64,000 nucleotides of DNA from Actinocrispum wychmicini (GTDB taxonomy: Bacteria > Actinomycetota > Actinomycetes > Mycobacteriales > Pseudonocardiaceae). This document shows, one piece after another, positions 17,770-26,469 of the stretch; position 1 is the first letter of the stretch, and each line of letters begins with the position of its first letter. The translations under genes and the position numbers were made by a program. The DNA is taken from NCBI RefSeq assembly GCF_004345645.1, contig NZ_SLWS01000001.1, forward strand, positions 646,714 through 710,713, in the 5' to 3' direction. The notes below the pieces were generated by a model. It saw only the letters and a program-made list of their open reading frames with translations, had not been told where the DNA came from and did not search any database.

Positions 17770-19008
17770 ATGTCCGTCGGGTACGAGATCGGTGACTACC
17801 GCTTCGATGGCTTCAGCAACGATGAGCTCGCCACCATGGTCGACCAGATCCGGCAGGGGCCGGGGTCGGCGAGCATGAACCGGGCGGTCGACGCGTTGAC
17901 CACGATCGCCAACGGCCTCAAGCAGACCGATGACACGCTGCGCACCGAGTTGGGCAAGATCGGGGTGGAGTGGACCGGTGACTCCAGTCAGAGCGCCCAG
18001 GTGGTGCTGAGCGACTCGGCTCAGTACGGCGGTCAGGCCACCGGCACCATCACCACTTCCGCGGGCGCCGTCAACAGTCAGGGCAGTGACTTCTCGCGGG
18101 CTCGGCACACGTCCCCGGAGTCCGGCAAGTTGCGGGGCGCCAAGGACTACAACATGGTCGACACGATGCTGCTGCACACCACGGACCACGCCAAGGAGGT
18201 GCAGCAGACCCAGGCCGCGCGGCAGCAGGCGATCGACTCGATGAACGGGTACGCCGACGCGAGCCGCAACAACTTGGGTGCTTACGAGTCGTTGCCGGTG
18301 CCGCCCGCGTTGAACCTGCAGTCCAACCCGGTACAGCATTCGACCACTGGGACCGGTGTGCAGGGGTTCTCGCCGGGGGCCACGCCGCTCGTTCCGGGTG
18401 CCGGTGGTGGTGGGCCGGAGTTCACGCCTGGCGGGATCCCGGGTGGCGGTCCGCTGGCGGACCCGAGGAATCCGATGCCGCTCAGTCCGGCGCCGGGTGT
18501 TCCGGGTGGTGGGCCTGGCGGTGGCCCTGAGGTGCCGGGTGGGCCGGGTCGGATGACGGGTGTCGGGCCGGTGCCTGGGCCGTTGGGGACGCCGCCGATT
18601 CCGGCGCCGCCGGGTTTCCGGCCGTCGCTGGCCGGTTTGGACACGGCTGTGGTGGGGATGGCCGGTGGTGGGGGTGCCGGCGCCGCGGTGGGGTCGACCG
18701 CGGAGAAGGACCGGGTTGTGCGTGGGCCGCGGGCTGCTGGTGGGGTGGCCGAGGAGGGGCGGCTCGGTGGGTCCCGTGGGTCGGCCGCGGTCGGTGGGAC
18801 GCCGGGTGAGGAGGCGGCCGCTCGGGCCGCTGAGCGGGTCGGCGCGAAGAGCAAGCCGGGTTCGTCGCTGATGCAGCCTGCCGCGGGGTCCGCGCAGGGC
18901 GAAGAGGACGATGAGCACGTGCGCAAGTACGGGATCGAAGCCGAGGACGTGTTCGCCGACGACCGGATGGTCATCCCGTCCGTCCTGGGTGAAGACGACG
19001 ACGAGTGA
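17770..19008 (+). CDS. PPE-like/WXG-type secreted protein with Pro-Gly-rich region
   Basis: 412 residues. Residues 1-175 are a helical bundle with a WTG turn (VEWTGDSSQSA, about 78) and a DHAKEVQQTQAARQQAIDSM helix, the layout of PPE/WXG proteins. Residues about 190-290 are a low-complexity Pro/Gly/Val tract. The tail is acidic (EEDDEHVRKYGIEAEDVF, ending GEDDDE). It probably pairs with the PE-like protein and is chaperoned by the EspG encoded next (GTGA overlap). There is no catalytic domain. Codons in the Pro-Gly tract are strongly G-rich and repetitive. Confidence 0.72.
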   Translation: MSVGYEIGDYRFDGFSNDELATMVDQIRQGPGSASMNRAVDALTTIANGLKQTDDTLRTELGKIGVEWTGDSSQSAQVVLSDSAQYGGQATGTITTSAGAVNSQGSDFSRARHTSPESGKLRGAKDYNMVDTMLLHTTDHAKEVQQTQAARQQAIDSMNGYADASRNNLGAYESLPVPPALNLQSNPVQHSTTGTGVQGFSPGATPLVPGAGGGGPEFTPGGIPGGGPLADPRNPMPLSPAPGVPGGGPGGGPEVPGGPGRMTGVGPVPGPLGTPPIPAPPGFRPSLAGLDTAVVGMAGGGGAGAAVGSTAEKDRVVRGPRAAGGVAEEGRLGGSRGSAAVGGTPGEEAAARAAERVGAKSKPGSSLMQPAAGSAQGEEDDEHVRKYGIEAEDVFADDRMVIPSVLGEDDDE

Positions 19009-19766
19009 GCCTCGTTCTGTCCGCACTGGAGTTCGACGTCGTCTGGGAGAGCGAACGGCTGCCGGCGAGGCACGTCGCGTTGGACGTGCCGAGCCCCGGC
19101 AGGACCCACACCGAACGCGCCGGCCTGGTCAAGCAGGCCTGGGCCGAGTTGGAGTCCCGTGGCCTGGCCAAGGGTGGCCGGGCCGTCGCCGAAGTGGCCG
19201 ACCAGGTCGCGTTGCTGGCGCACCCTGAGGTGAGCGTGGACGTGTGGGTGTGGGCGGACCGTCCGGTCAAGGCGTTCGCCGCCCAGTCCGGCCGGCAGGC
19301 GGCCCTCGCCGTGGTCGACGAGGGCAAGGTGTGGCTGATCCCGGCCCGGAGCACGGCACTCGCGGAGTCCGCCGTGTCGGTGGCCGGGGACATGCCCGCC
19401 GGTGGCGGCCGTTCGGTGAGCGTGCCCAACGACGTGATCGTCGCGGCGGACAACGAGGCCAAAGCGGACACCAAGCGGTTCATCACTGCACTGGAGGCCA
19501 AGGGTGTCACGCTCAGTGACGCTCAGGCGGTCGCCGCGATGCTGGCCGGGATGACCACCCGTGGCCAGTTCGGTGTCGAACGGCGGCACCGGGACCAGCG
19601 GGTCGTCCGCGCCGACCGGGTGGTGGCGTTCCACGACACCCCGGACGGCCGGTACCTCGACCTGGTCCGGCCGAGCACGGACGGTCGCCAGTGGTGCACG
19701 GTCACCCCCGCCGACAACCAACGCCTTGCCTCTTGCGTGTGGGAATTACTCGAAGAGATCAGCTAG
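19005..19766 (+). CDS. espG: ESX secretion-associated chaperone EspG
   Basis: 253 residues. The N-terminus LSALEFDVVWESERLPARHVAL and the mid-region LAHPEVSVDVWVWADRPVKAFAAQ are characteristic of EspG, the cytosolic chaperone that binds the tip of PE-PPE dimers and keeps them soluble for ESX export. The C-terminal RYLDLVRPSTDGRQWCTVTPAD is also family-like. Start GTG 19005 overlaps the PPE-like stop (GTGA), giving 1:1 coupling of chaperone and client. No ESX core component (EccB-E, MycP) is present in the window. Confidence 0.85.
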   Translation: MSLVLSALEFDVVWESERLPARHVALDVPSPGRTHTERAGLVKQAWAELESRGLAKGGRAVAEVADQVALLAHPEVSVDVWVWADRPVKAFAAQSGRQAALAVVDEGKVWLIPARSTALAESAVSVAGDMPAGGGRSVSVPNDVIVAADNEAKADTKRFITALEAKGVTLSDAQAVAAMLAGMTTRGQFGVERRHRDQRVVRADRVVAFHDTPDGRYLDLVRPSTDGRQWCTVTPADNQRLASCVWELLEEIS

Positions 19767-19842
19767 GCCGGCCAACCGTTCTACAGTGACCGGGAACCGA
19801 GGCGTGGGTACAGCCGTCACACCGGTGGCGAAGGGTGGGGAC

Positions 19843-20139
19843 GTGGCCAAGTACAACATCGACGCGATCAACAACTGCATGACGTCCGTGCAGAACGTGA
19901 AGCCGAAGTACGGGTCGGTCGCCGACTCGTTCCACAACGTGCCCAGCGAGGCGGCGGCCTACGGCACGCTGCCCAGTTCCAGCGCCGTGTCCAGTGCCGT
20001 CGACCAGGTCAACAGCCTGATGTCCGGCCAGTTCGACAAGGCCGAGCAGTTGCTGGACGGGGTCGCGCGGGCGTTGGACGCCGTGGTGCAGAGCGTGCAG
20101 AACGTCGAGACGAACAACGCCAGCCGCATGGCGGTCTGA
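19843..20139 (+). CDS. WXG100-like small ESX protein
   Basis: 98 residues from GTG 19843 (GGTGGGG upstream); an in-frame GTG at 19804 would add 13 residues. It is helical and signal-less: AKYNIDAINNCMTSVQNV, a turn rich in Ser, and the amphipathic helix FDKAEQLLDGVARALDAVVQSVQNVE. The size and two-helix plan match ESX substrates, but the canonical W-x-G turn is replaced by AAAYGTLPSSS. It lies 21 nt before the WXG100-transglycosylase gene and is probably its heterodimer partner. Confidence 0.65.
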   Translation: MAKYNIDAINNCMTSVQNVKPKYGSVADSFHNVPSEAAAYGTLPSSSAVSSAVDQVNSLMSGQFDKAEQLLDGVARALDAVVQSVQNVETNNASRMAV

Positions 20140-20160
20140 GACTGGGGAGATGAACGGACT

Positions 20161-21321
20161 GTGAGCAGCGCTGCCGACGATGTGTCGGGCTACCCCGGGG
20201 GAGCGGCGGTGGTCGCCGCGGCGAAGAAGATCGAGAACGCCAACTCCGGCGCGGTCGCCGCGGCCGCTCAGCGACTGACCAAGGCCGCCAGCGACATCGG
20301 CCCGATCGGCACCAACGTCTCGGACGCGGTCAAGGCCCTCGACGACGCCTGGCAGGGCGCGTCCGCCGACCAGTTCGTCGCCTACATGGGCCGGTTCTCT
20401 GCCGCGAGCACATCCGCGGGCGAGTCGCTCACGAAGGCCGGCAGTGCCCTCACCAAGGTCGCCGCCGCGATCGAGGACGCGCAGCACTTCGTGAGCACCC
20501 GCTGCGAGCAGGTGGTCACCGAGGTCAACCGGTGGCTGCAGCAGAACCCGCAGCACACCGACGCCCAGTACACCGCGGCGGTCACGCCGGTCACGTCCGC
20601 CGCGGCCACGGACATCGAGAACAAGCTCAAGGAGACCGAGGAGGTCCTGCGGTCGGCGGCCGCGGACATCCAGGCCGCGGCCCAGCCCGGCGCCCGGTTC
20701 ACCGACATCCCCGACCCCGGCACCCAGCCGTACGTGCCCGCTCCCGGCACACAGGTCCAGTGGGACCCGACGCCGGCGAAGCAGCCCCAGCAGACCAGCA
20801 CGCAGTCGGCGGCCGCGCCCACCTCCGCTGGTGACGGCGACGGTGGCGGGAGCGGGAGCGGCGGCGGTCACAAGGGCGCCAGCGGCGGACACAGCGGCGG
20901 TGGGGGCGGCGGCGGTGGTGGCGGGATGGGGTCGAGCGGCGGCCCGCCCGCCGGTCCGGTGCCCGGCAACGTGCAGGACTGGATCAAACAGGCCCAGGAG
21001 ATCCTGCGTGCCAACGGCATCAACGTGAGCGACGCGGACGTGCCGAAGATCTGGGCGATCATCCAGCACGAGTCCGGCGGCAACCCGCACGCGATCAACA
21101 ACTGGGACTCCAATGCCGCCAAGGGCACCCCGTCCAAGGGCCTGATGCAGTGCATCGACCCGACGTTCAACTCCTACAAGCTGCCCGGCCACGGCGACAT
21201 CTGGAACCCGGTCGACAACATCTGCGCGGGCGTGAACTACGCGATCTCCCGGTACGGGTCGCTGGACAACGTCCCCGGAATCAAGGCAATGGCAGGTGGC
21301 GGGGCATACCGCGGCTACTAA
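20161..21321 (+). CDS. WXG100 - lytic transglycosylase fusion, predicted type VII-secreted muralytic enzyme
   Basis: 386 residues. Residues 1-about 170 form a WXG100-type bundle with WQG in LDDAWQGASADQFVAYM. About 175-270 is a Pro/Ser then Gly-rich linker (poly-Gly run). About 272-386 is a lysozyme-like SLT domain: KIWAIIQHESGGNPHAIN with catalytic Glu304, KGLMQCIDPTFNSY, and the final helix around NICAGVNYAISRYGS. There is no Sec signal, so export would depend on the N-terminal ESX domain. It would cleave peptidoglycan glycan strands for secretion-channel passage, growth or competition. The stop TAA is part of the next gene's -10 box. Confidence 0.87.
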   Translation: MSSAADDVSGYPGGAAVVAAAKKIENANSGAVAAAAQRLTKAASDIGPIGTNVSDAVKALDDAWQGASADQFVAYMGRFSAASTSAGESLTKAGSALTKVAAAIEDAQHFVSTRCEQVVTEVNRWLQQNPQHTDAQYTAAVTPVTSAAATDIENKLKETEEVLRSAAADIQAAAQPGARFTDIPDPGTQPYVPAPGTQVQWDPTPAKQPQQTSTQSAAAPTSAGDGDGGGSGSGGGHKGASGGHSGGGGGGGGGGMGSSGGPPAGPVPGNVQDWIKQAQEILRANGINVSDADVPKIWAIIQHESGGNPHAINNWDSNAAKGTPSKGLMQCIDPTFNSYKLPGHGDIWNPVDNICAGVNYAISRYGSLDNVPGIKAMAGGGAYRGY

Positions 21322-21330
21322 CCTGGCTTT
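21319..21330 (+). promoter_or_regulatory. -10 box for a leaderless aminotransferase transcript
   Basis: TAACCT (21319-21324) overlaps the stop codon of the WXG100-transglycosylase gene and is followed after 6 nt by the aminotransferase ATG. Confidence 0.5.
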
Positions 21331-22491
21331 ATGGACCCGTTGACTGTCGCCGCGCGAGCCGCGGTGCCGCCGTTCTACGTGATGGACGTGCTGGAGGCGG
21401 CGAACGCCCGCCAGCGCGCCCGAGGTGACGTGGTGCTGCTCGTGGCCGGCCAGCCGTCCGCGCCGGCCGCGGCGCCGGTCCTGCGGGCCGCCCAGGAGGG
21501 TCTGCGGACCAGCAATCTCGGCTACACCGAGCAGTTGGGCATCCCGGAGTTGCGGGCCGCGATCGCCGGGCACTACTCGCGGCGGTACTCGCTGGACGTG
21601 GACCCGCACGACGTCGTGGTGACGACCGGGTCCTCAGGCGGGTTCCTGCTGTCGTTCCTGGCCGCGTTCGACCCCGGCGACCGGGTCGCGCTCGCCCGGC
21701 CGGGCTACCCGGCGTACCGGAACATCCTGGCCGCGCTCGGCTGCGAGGTGGTCGAGATCCCGTGTGACGACGCCTCACGGTTCCAACCGACCGTCGCCAT
21801 GCTGGACGAGTTGGGCCCGCTGAAAGGTGTGATCGTGGCGAGCCCGGCCAACCCGACCGGGACTGTGCTGGCCGGCCCGGAGTTGGCGGCGATCGCCGGC
21901 TGGTGCGCGGAACGCGGCACCCAGCTGATCAGCGACGAGATCTACCACGGCATCGACTACGGCATGCCGACCGCGTCGGCGTGGCAGTTCAGCCGGGAGG
22001 CGGTCGTGGTCAACTCGTTCTCCAAGTACTTCGCGATGACCGGCTGGCGGCTGGGCTGGCTGCTCGTGCCGCACCGGCTGCACCGCGCGGTCGAATGCCT
22101 GATCGGCAACTTCAACATCTGCGCGCCGGCGCTCGCCCAGCACGCGGCGGTCGCCGCCTTCACCGACGAGGCGTACGCCGAGCTGGACGGGCACGTGCAG
22201 CACTACCGGGCGAACCGGGACGTGCTGCTGCACGGCTTGAAAACCCTCGGCATCGACCGCCTGGCCCCGGCCGACGGCGCCTTCTACGCGTACGCCGACA
22301 TCTCCCACCTGACCCACGACGCGATGAGCTGGTGCCAACGGCTGCTCGCGGAGACCGGGGTGGCGGTCGTCCCCGGTATCGACTTCGACCCGGAGCACGG
22401 CTCGAAGTTCATCCGCGTGTCGTTCTCCGGCGCGAAAGCCGACATCGAGGAAGGGCTTCGCCGGCTCGGCCCGTGGCTCGGCACGGGGTGA
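21331..22491 (+). CDS. class I/II pyridoxal-phosphate aminotransferase
   Basis: 386 residues of fold-type I aminotransferase. GYTEQLGIPELRAAIAGHY, the cofactor-binding TTGSSGGFLLSFLAAFDPGD, SPANPTGTVL (Asn contacting the pyridine ring), SDEIYHGIDY (Asp/Tyr) and SFSKYFAMTGWRLGWL with Schiff-base Lys232 are all present. Substrate specificity (aspartate, aromatic or alanine-type) is not readable from sequence. It has its own promoter and is not part of the ESX block. Confidence 0.9.
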   Translation: MDPLTVAARAAVPPFYVMDVLEAANARQRARGDVVLLVAGQPSAPAAAPVLRAAQEGLRTSNLGYTEQLGIPELRAAIAGHYSRRYSLDVDPHDVVVTTGSSGGFLLSFLAAFDPGDRVALARPGYPAYRNILAALGCEVVEIPCDDASRFQPTVAMLDELGPLKGVIVASPANPTGTVLAGPELAAIAGWCAERGTQLISDEIYHGIDYGMPTASAWQFSREAVVVNSFSKYFAMTGWRLGWLLVPHRLHRAVECLIGNFNICAPALAQHAAVAAFTDEAYAELDGHVQHYRANRDVLLHGLKTLGIDRLAPADGAFYAYADISHLTHDAMSWCQRLLAETGVAVVPGIDFDPEHGSKFIRVSFSGAKADIEEGLRRLGPWLGTG

Positions 22492-22655
22492 TCCCGTGGC
22501 ACCGCTCACGGCACCCTGAGGCGCAGATCCGGGGACTTCCCGATGGGCGGCGGCGCCGATCACTGGTTGACTTGGTGTTACCCGGGAACCGGCGGTGGAC
22601 GCGGATCGTTCACCTCTTGAGAGTTCCGCTGGGACTCGATACGGAGGGCTTGACC

Positions 22656-22817
22656 ATGCTGGTGCGGATCATCGGCGCGATCGTCGTGATGTGGATCGCC
22701 TTCATGCTGATCGGCTGGATCTTCTCGATCTTCAAGGTGCTGCTGATCGTCGCGGCGGTGGGCACGCTGGGTGCCATCGCGTACGGCGCGATCAAGCGCA
22801 ACCAGATCCGGTCATAG
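22656..22817 (+). CDS. small membrane protein
   Basis: 53 residues with two closely spaced hydrophobic helices (VRIIGAIVVMWIAFMLIGWI and LLIVAAVGTLGAIAYGAI) and a basic C-terminus. The ATG is preceded by CGGAGGG 8 nt upstream, a strong ribosome site that supports reality despite the size. Similar tiny helical-hairpin proteins of unknown function are common in actinobacteria. Its end overlaps the convergent HAD gene by 6 nt. The 164-bp interval upstream (22492-22655) shows no further gene. Confidence 0.7.
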   Translation: MLVRIIGAIVVMWIAFMLIGWIFSIFKVLLIVAAVGTLGAIAYGAIKRNQIRS

Positions 22818-23405
22818 CACGCCCAAGGCGGCCAGGTGCTGACGGGCATCGGCCGCCGTTGTCCACTGCTTCGCCGTCAACCCGGCGGCGACCGCCCCGT
22901 CGACGTTGTGCCGGCGGTCGTCATAGAAGACACAGTCAGCTGCTCGCGCGTTGAGGCGTTCGAGCAGTGCCGCCCAGATCTCGGCCTCGGGTTTGACGAA
23001 GCCGAGATCGCCGGAGAACAACAGGTGTTCGAAGTACCGCGTCCACGGTTGGCTTTCCGCGGCGCGGCCGAACGACGAGGGGGCGTTGGACAGCAGCGCC
23101 AGCCGGGCGCCGGCGGCGTGCAAGTCACCGAGAAGGTCCACTGTGGCCGGATCGGTGACCAGCCAGCCGGCGGTGTCGATCTTGGTGAGCTGGGCCGCGG
23201 TCGGCGGGTCGACCTCGGCCCCGCAGTGCGTGCCGACCTGTTGCCAGTACTGCAGTTCGGTCCAGCCACGGTCGTATTCCAGGCGGTGGACCCAGTAGGC
23301 GTGTTCGAACGAGACCGGGTCCGCCCCCAGGACCGCGGCGAGTTCCGGCAGCGCCTGGGTGGGCGCGCTGATCACCTCGCCGCAGTCGAACACGATCCAG
23401 CGCAT
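22812..23405 (-). CDS. HAD-superfamily hydrolase
   Basis: 197 residues. HAD motif I is VFDCGEVI (nucleophile Asp; the usual second Asp is Gly, as in many DxGG/DxGE-type members), motif II is LLSNAP, motif III has Lys in FVKPEAEIW, and motif IV is VFYDDRRHNVDGA. A helical cap lies between motifs I and II. It probably dephosphorylates a small metabolite or is a haloacid-type enzyme; the substrate is unknown. It starts one base after the threonine aldolase stop, so the two are co-transcribed. Confidence 0.87.
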   Translation of the reverse strand: MRWIVFDCGEVISAPTQALPELAAVLGADPVSFEHAYWVHRLEYDRGWTELQYWQQVGTHCGAEVDPPTAAQLTKIDTAGWLVTDPATVDLLGDLHAAGARLALLSNAPSSFGRAAESQPWTRYFEHLLFSGDLGFVKPEAEIWAALLERLNARAADCVFYDDRRHNVDGAVAAGLTAKQWTTAADARQHLAALGVL

Positions 23406-23406
23406 G

Positions 23407-24423
23407 TCACTCCTTGTCCAGACGTGCCAGTACTTCTTTGATGTCGTCGGCGCTGACGTCCCGGTGCGTGACGAACCGCACGTACCCCGACATCGGCCCG
23501 GCGAGGACGCCAATTCGTTGCAGCTGAGCCAAAGTCTCCGCGAGGTCCGGCACCTTGGCGATCACGATGTTGGTCTGCGGCGGGGTGACCGCCCAGCCAA
23601 GCTCGGCCAGCCCGTCGGCCAGCAGCGTCGCGTTCCGGTGGTCCACCGCCAGCGAGTCGATCTGCTCCAGCGCGACCAGGCCGGCCGCGGCCAGGATGCC
23701 GCCCTGCCTCACGCCGCCGCCGAGCATCTTGCGAACGCGCCGGGCTTCCTGCACGAACTCGGTACTTCCCGCGACCATTGAGCCCACGGGCGCGCCGAGC
23801 CCCTTGCTCAGGCAGACCTGCACGGTGTCGGCCCCGACGGTCAGCGCCGCGGGCGGCAGGCCGAGCGCGACCGAGGCGTTCCACAGCCGGGCCCCGTCCA
23901 GATGCACCCGCAGGCCCGCCTCGCGAGCGGCGGCGACGAGTTCGGCGTGCCGGTCCGGCGGAGTCACCGTGCCGCCGGACGCGTTGTGCGTGTTCTCCAG
24001 GGACAGCAACGTGGTCCGCAGCCCGTGGTACGGCTGTGCGCCGCCGACGGCCGCGCGCAGGGACTCGACCGAGAACTGGCCGGGAGCCAGATCCCAGGCC
24101 AGCTCCGACGGCGCCCCACCGGCCAGCCACGACGCCGTGCCCAGTTCGTTGACCAGCACGTGCGAGCCGGTCGCGGCGAGGAACCGGTCACCGCGGCTCA
24201 GGTGGAGCATCAACGCGATCAGGTTGCCCATCGAGCCGCTCGGCACCCACAGCGCGGCCGGCACCCCCAGCAGTTCGGCGATGGCTTCCTCGAGGTCACG
24301 CATGGTCGGGTCGTGGTCGAGCACGTCGTCCCCGACCACCGCGCCGGCCATGGCGGCGCGCATCCGTTCGTCGGGGGTGGTGACGGTGTCCGAGCGCAGA
24401 TCGATCGTCATCGGCGAGGTCAC
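23407..24423 (-). CDS. ltaE: low-specificity L-threonine aldolase
   Basis: 338 residues, fold-type I PLP enzyme that cleaves L-threonine/allo-threonine to glycine and acetaldehyde. IDLRSDTVTTPDERMRAAM, LWVPSGSMGNLIA, LENTHNASGGTV, VHLDGARLWNAS (Asp to the pyridine nitrogen) and CLSKGLGAPVGS (Schiff-base Lys207) are diagnostic. Start at 24423; an internal Met5 would also give the canonical MTIDLRSDT. Operon with the HAD hydrolase. Confidence 0.93.
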   Translation of the reverse strand: MTSPMTIDLRSDTVTTPDERMRAAMAGAVVGDDVLDHDPTMRDLEEAIAELLGVPAALWVPSGSMGNLIALMLHLSRGDRFLAATGSHVLVNELGTASWLAGGAPSELAWDLAPGQFSVESLRAAVGGAQPYHGLRTTLLSLENTHNASGGTVTPPDRHAELVAAAREAGLRVHLDGARLWNASVALGLPPAALTVGADTVQVCLSKGLGAPVGSMVAGSTEFVQEARRVRKMLGGGVRQGGILAAAGLVALEQIDSLAVDHRNATLLADGLAELGWAVTPPQTNIVIAKVPDLAETLAQLQRIGVLAGPMSGYVRFVTHRDVSADDIKEVLARLDKE

Positions 24424-24500
24424 CCTGGGATCACATCACATCCGGTAGCCCCGGGGCCAAGGCCGATCGGACTGTGGCGTAGAACTCACGCGACGGACAT

Positions 24501-24527
24501 GCAACCGTATGGGGGAGACTGTCCGTC
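24501..24527 (+). promoter_or_regulatory. candidate ECF-type promoter GCAACC-N17-CGTC
   Basis: GCAACC at 24501-24506 and CGTC at 24524-24527, 17 nt apart, lie 35 nt before the first SigE-family sigma gene. A near-identical arrangement precedes the second sigma gene (26470). CAAC-type -35 and CGTC-type -10 elements are known for ECF sigma factors, so autoregulation is plausible. Confidence 0.45.
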
Positions 24528-24561
24528 CCCTGTCCGTAGACGACGAGCGGAGAGAGTCCGC

Positions 24562-25080
24562 GTGGATCAACGCGACGAGCAGGAGTTCGCGGAGTACTTC
24601 GAGGCTCGGCTGGATGCCGTGCGTCGAACCGCGTTCCTGCTCTGCGGCGACTGGCACCGCGCGGACGACCTGGCTCAGACCGCGTTCGTCGCGCTGCACA
24701 GGCGGTGGCGCAAGGTGCGTGACCGTGCGGCACTGGACGCCTACGTGCGCCGGACCGTGGTGCGCGCGATGATCGACGAGTCGCGCCGGCCGTGGCGCCG
24801 GGAGCGGTTCGTCGACCAGGTGCCGGAGTCCGCGCAGCCGGACGCCGACGTCGGGAACTCGGTGGCCACCAGGTCGGCGCTGGTCGCCGGGCTGCGACAG
24901 GTGCCGCCGCGCCAGCGTGCGGTGCTTGTGCTGCGGTTCCTGGAAGGGCTGGACGTCACGGCCACGGCCGAGGCGCTCAAGTGCTCGGAGGGGACCGTGA
25001 AGAGCCAGACCGCACGCGGGCTGGTGGCACTGCGAGCCGCGTTGGGCGACTCGCTGGACGATCTGCGACCAGCGTCGTGA
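24562..25080 (+). CDS. SigE-family RNA polymerase sigma factor (first copy)
   Basis: 172 residues, group 4 (ECF) sigma factor with only regions 2 and 4. Region 2: FAEYFEARLDAVRRTAFLLCGDWHRADDLAQTAFVALHRRW. Region 4 HTH: RQRAVLVLRFLEGLDVTATAEALKCSEGTVKSQTARGL. The pattern matches the streptomycete SigE-type family. Start GTG 24562, preceded by GGAGAGA. It is followed 14 nt later by a membrane anti-sigma-like gene. The trigger is not readable from sequence. Confidence 0.93.
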   Translation: MDQRDEQEFAEYFEARLDAVRRTAFLLCGDWHRADDLAQTAFVALHRRWRKVRDRAALDAYVRRTVVRAMIDESRRPWRRERFVDQVPESAQPDADVGNSVATRSALVAGLRQVPPRQRAVLVLRFLEGLDVTATAEALKCSEGTVKSQTARGLVALRAALGDSLDDLRPAS

Positions 25081-25094
25081 GGAGGTGGATGTAG

Positions 25095-25859
25095 GTGGAC
25101 GAGAGAAAGCTCGCCGAGCTGTTCAACGACGCGGTGCGGGACGCGCCACCCGCCTCCTTCGGCGCCGGTGACGTTCGACAGGCGTCGTACCGCGCGGCCT
25201 CGAACCGGCGGACCATGGTGGTCGCCGCTTCGGTGCTGGGAATCGTGCTTCTGGGTGGCGGACTGGTCAGCACTGTCGCCCTATCGAGTGGAAAGTCCAC
25301 CTCGTCCGCGTCACCTGTGGCCGTTGGCGGCAGCGCGGACGCGGGTAGGAGTGGCACTATGGACAATGAAGGTAAGGGTGCGCCTGCGCCTCAGGTGCAG
25401 AACGCCCCCGAAACCGACAACCGGTCGGAGGCGCCTAAGCAGGGAGGTCCTCTGTCCGGTACCGCCGGCAGTTCGGCCGGCGACACCCCTAGAGGGTGTG
25501 AAAAGGCGGACCGGGAGCTTGCTGCTGCCCTCGCGAGCGAGCTCCCGGCCGCCGCTAACGCCAAGAAGGGCGCTGAGTTCCCAGTGCCGTTCGGCTGCCC
25601 CACGGGTAGTCGCGGCGCCGCGTTCAAGGTGACCGACGGCCCCAGGGCGGGCACCATCTCGGTCGTGCTCGTGCCCAAGGGCGTCTCGCCGGGCATCGCC
25701 CCGATGGGGATCGGCGTGCCGGGCACCATGAACTTCAACGCGCCGGCGCAGTCGGGCGGCACCGTGTACATAGTCAGCCAGCCCACGCCGGAGCTGTCTG
25801 AGGCGCCGTTCAACGAGACCGGCGCGGAGTTGGCCGCCAGAGTCGGGCAGCACCTCTGA
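25095..25859 (+). CDS. membrane-anchored anti-sigma-factor-like protein (partner of first SigE)
   Basis: 254 residues. The cytoplasmic N-terminus (1-39, DERKLAELFNDAVRDAPPASF) is a short putative sigma-binding helix; there is no zinc-type HxxxCxxC anti-sigma motif. One membrane helix (about 40-63) follows. The exported part is Ser/Gly-rich then a small domain with two cysteines (GCEKADRELAAAL and PFGCPTGSR) that may form a disulfide. Position immediately after the sigma gene and one-TM topology argue for signal-controlled sequestration of the sigma factor. Confidence 0.68.
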   Translation: MDERKLAELFNDAVRDAPPASFGAGDVRQASYRAASNRRTMVVAASVLGIVLLGGGLVSTVALSSGKSTSSASPVAVGGSADAGRSGTMDNEGKGAPAPQVQNAPETDNRSEAPKQGGPLSGTAGSSAGDTPRGCEKADRELAAALASELPAAANAKKGAEFPVPFGCPTGSRGAAFKVTDGPRAGTISVVLVPKGVSPGIAPMGIGVPGTMNFNAPAQSGGTVYIVSQPTPELSEAPFNETGAELAARVGQHL

Positions 25860-25861
25860 CC

Positions 25862-25876
25862 TACGCTGTTACGACC
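25862..25876 (+). promoter_or_regulatory. -10 box for a leaderless TetR transcript
   Basis: TACGCT at 25862-25867 starts 3 nt after the upstream stop and is followed after 9 nt by the TetR-gene ATG. Confidence 0.4.
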
Positions 25877-26464
25877 ATGACGACCGGTAGTACCCCCAAG
25901 GGCGAGCGACGACGCCAAGCGCTGGTGGAGGCGGCTGCCGCGCTGTTCGCGGAACGGGGCTTCGACGCCATCCGGCACCGGGCGGTCGCTGAACGCGCCG
26001 GCCTGCCGCTGGCGTCCACCACGTACTACTTCGACTCGCTGGACGAGCTGGTGACGGCCGCGGTCGCGCACTACGCCCAGTTCGAGCTGGACCGGGGGCG
26101 GGCACAGCTGGAGGAGTTGGCGACCCGGCACCGAGGGGTGGACACGCTGGTCGAGCTGGTGTTGGACCAGCTGTTGGGGGCGCTGCCGGAGTCCGGTGAC
26201 GCGGAGGCGGTGCTGCTGCGGTACGAGCGGCTCGTGGCGACCGGCCGCCGGCCGTACCTGCGGCCGTTGATGCGCACGCTGGCCGTCCAGCTGCATGAGC
26301 TGCTCACCGAGATCTTCGCCCGGTCGGGTATGCCGATCACGACCGAACGGCTGGAACAGGTCGTCGCGCTGGTCGACGGGACCGTGGTGAACGCGCTGAT
26401 CGAGATCCACTCGGACCCGCGCGCCACGGCCCGCCGGATGCTCCGGAAATTCCTCGCCGAGTAA
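25877..26464 (+). CDS. TetR/AcrR-family transcriptional regulator
   Basis: 195 residues. The N-terminal HTH is typical: ERRRQALVEAAAALFAERGFDAIRHRAVAERAGLPLASTTYYF, followed by a helical ligand domain ending in a run around VALVDGTVVNALIEIHSDPRA. Ligand and targets are unknown. It sits between two sigma/anti-sigma pairs but has its own start-proximal -10, so it may act independently of them. Confidence 0.9.
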   Translation: MTTGSTPKGERRRQALVEAAAALFAERGFDAIRHRAVAERAGLPLASTTYYFDSLDELVTAAVAHYAQFELDRGRAQLEELATRHRGVDTLVELVLDQLLGALPESGDAEAVLLRYERLVATGRRPYLRPLMRTLAVQLHELLTEIFARSGMPITTERLEQVVALVDGTVVNALIEIHSDPRATARRMLRKFLAE

Positions 26465-26469
26465 ATACT

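Noticed and set aside
16764..21321. A complete ESX secretion system
   Set aside because: No EccB, EccC, EccD, EccE or mycosin-like protein is encoded; only substrates, a lipoprotein and EspG.
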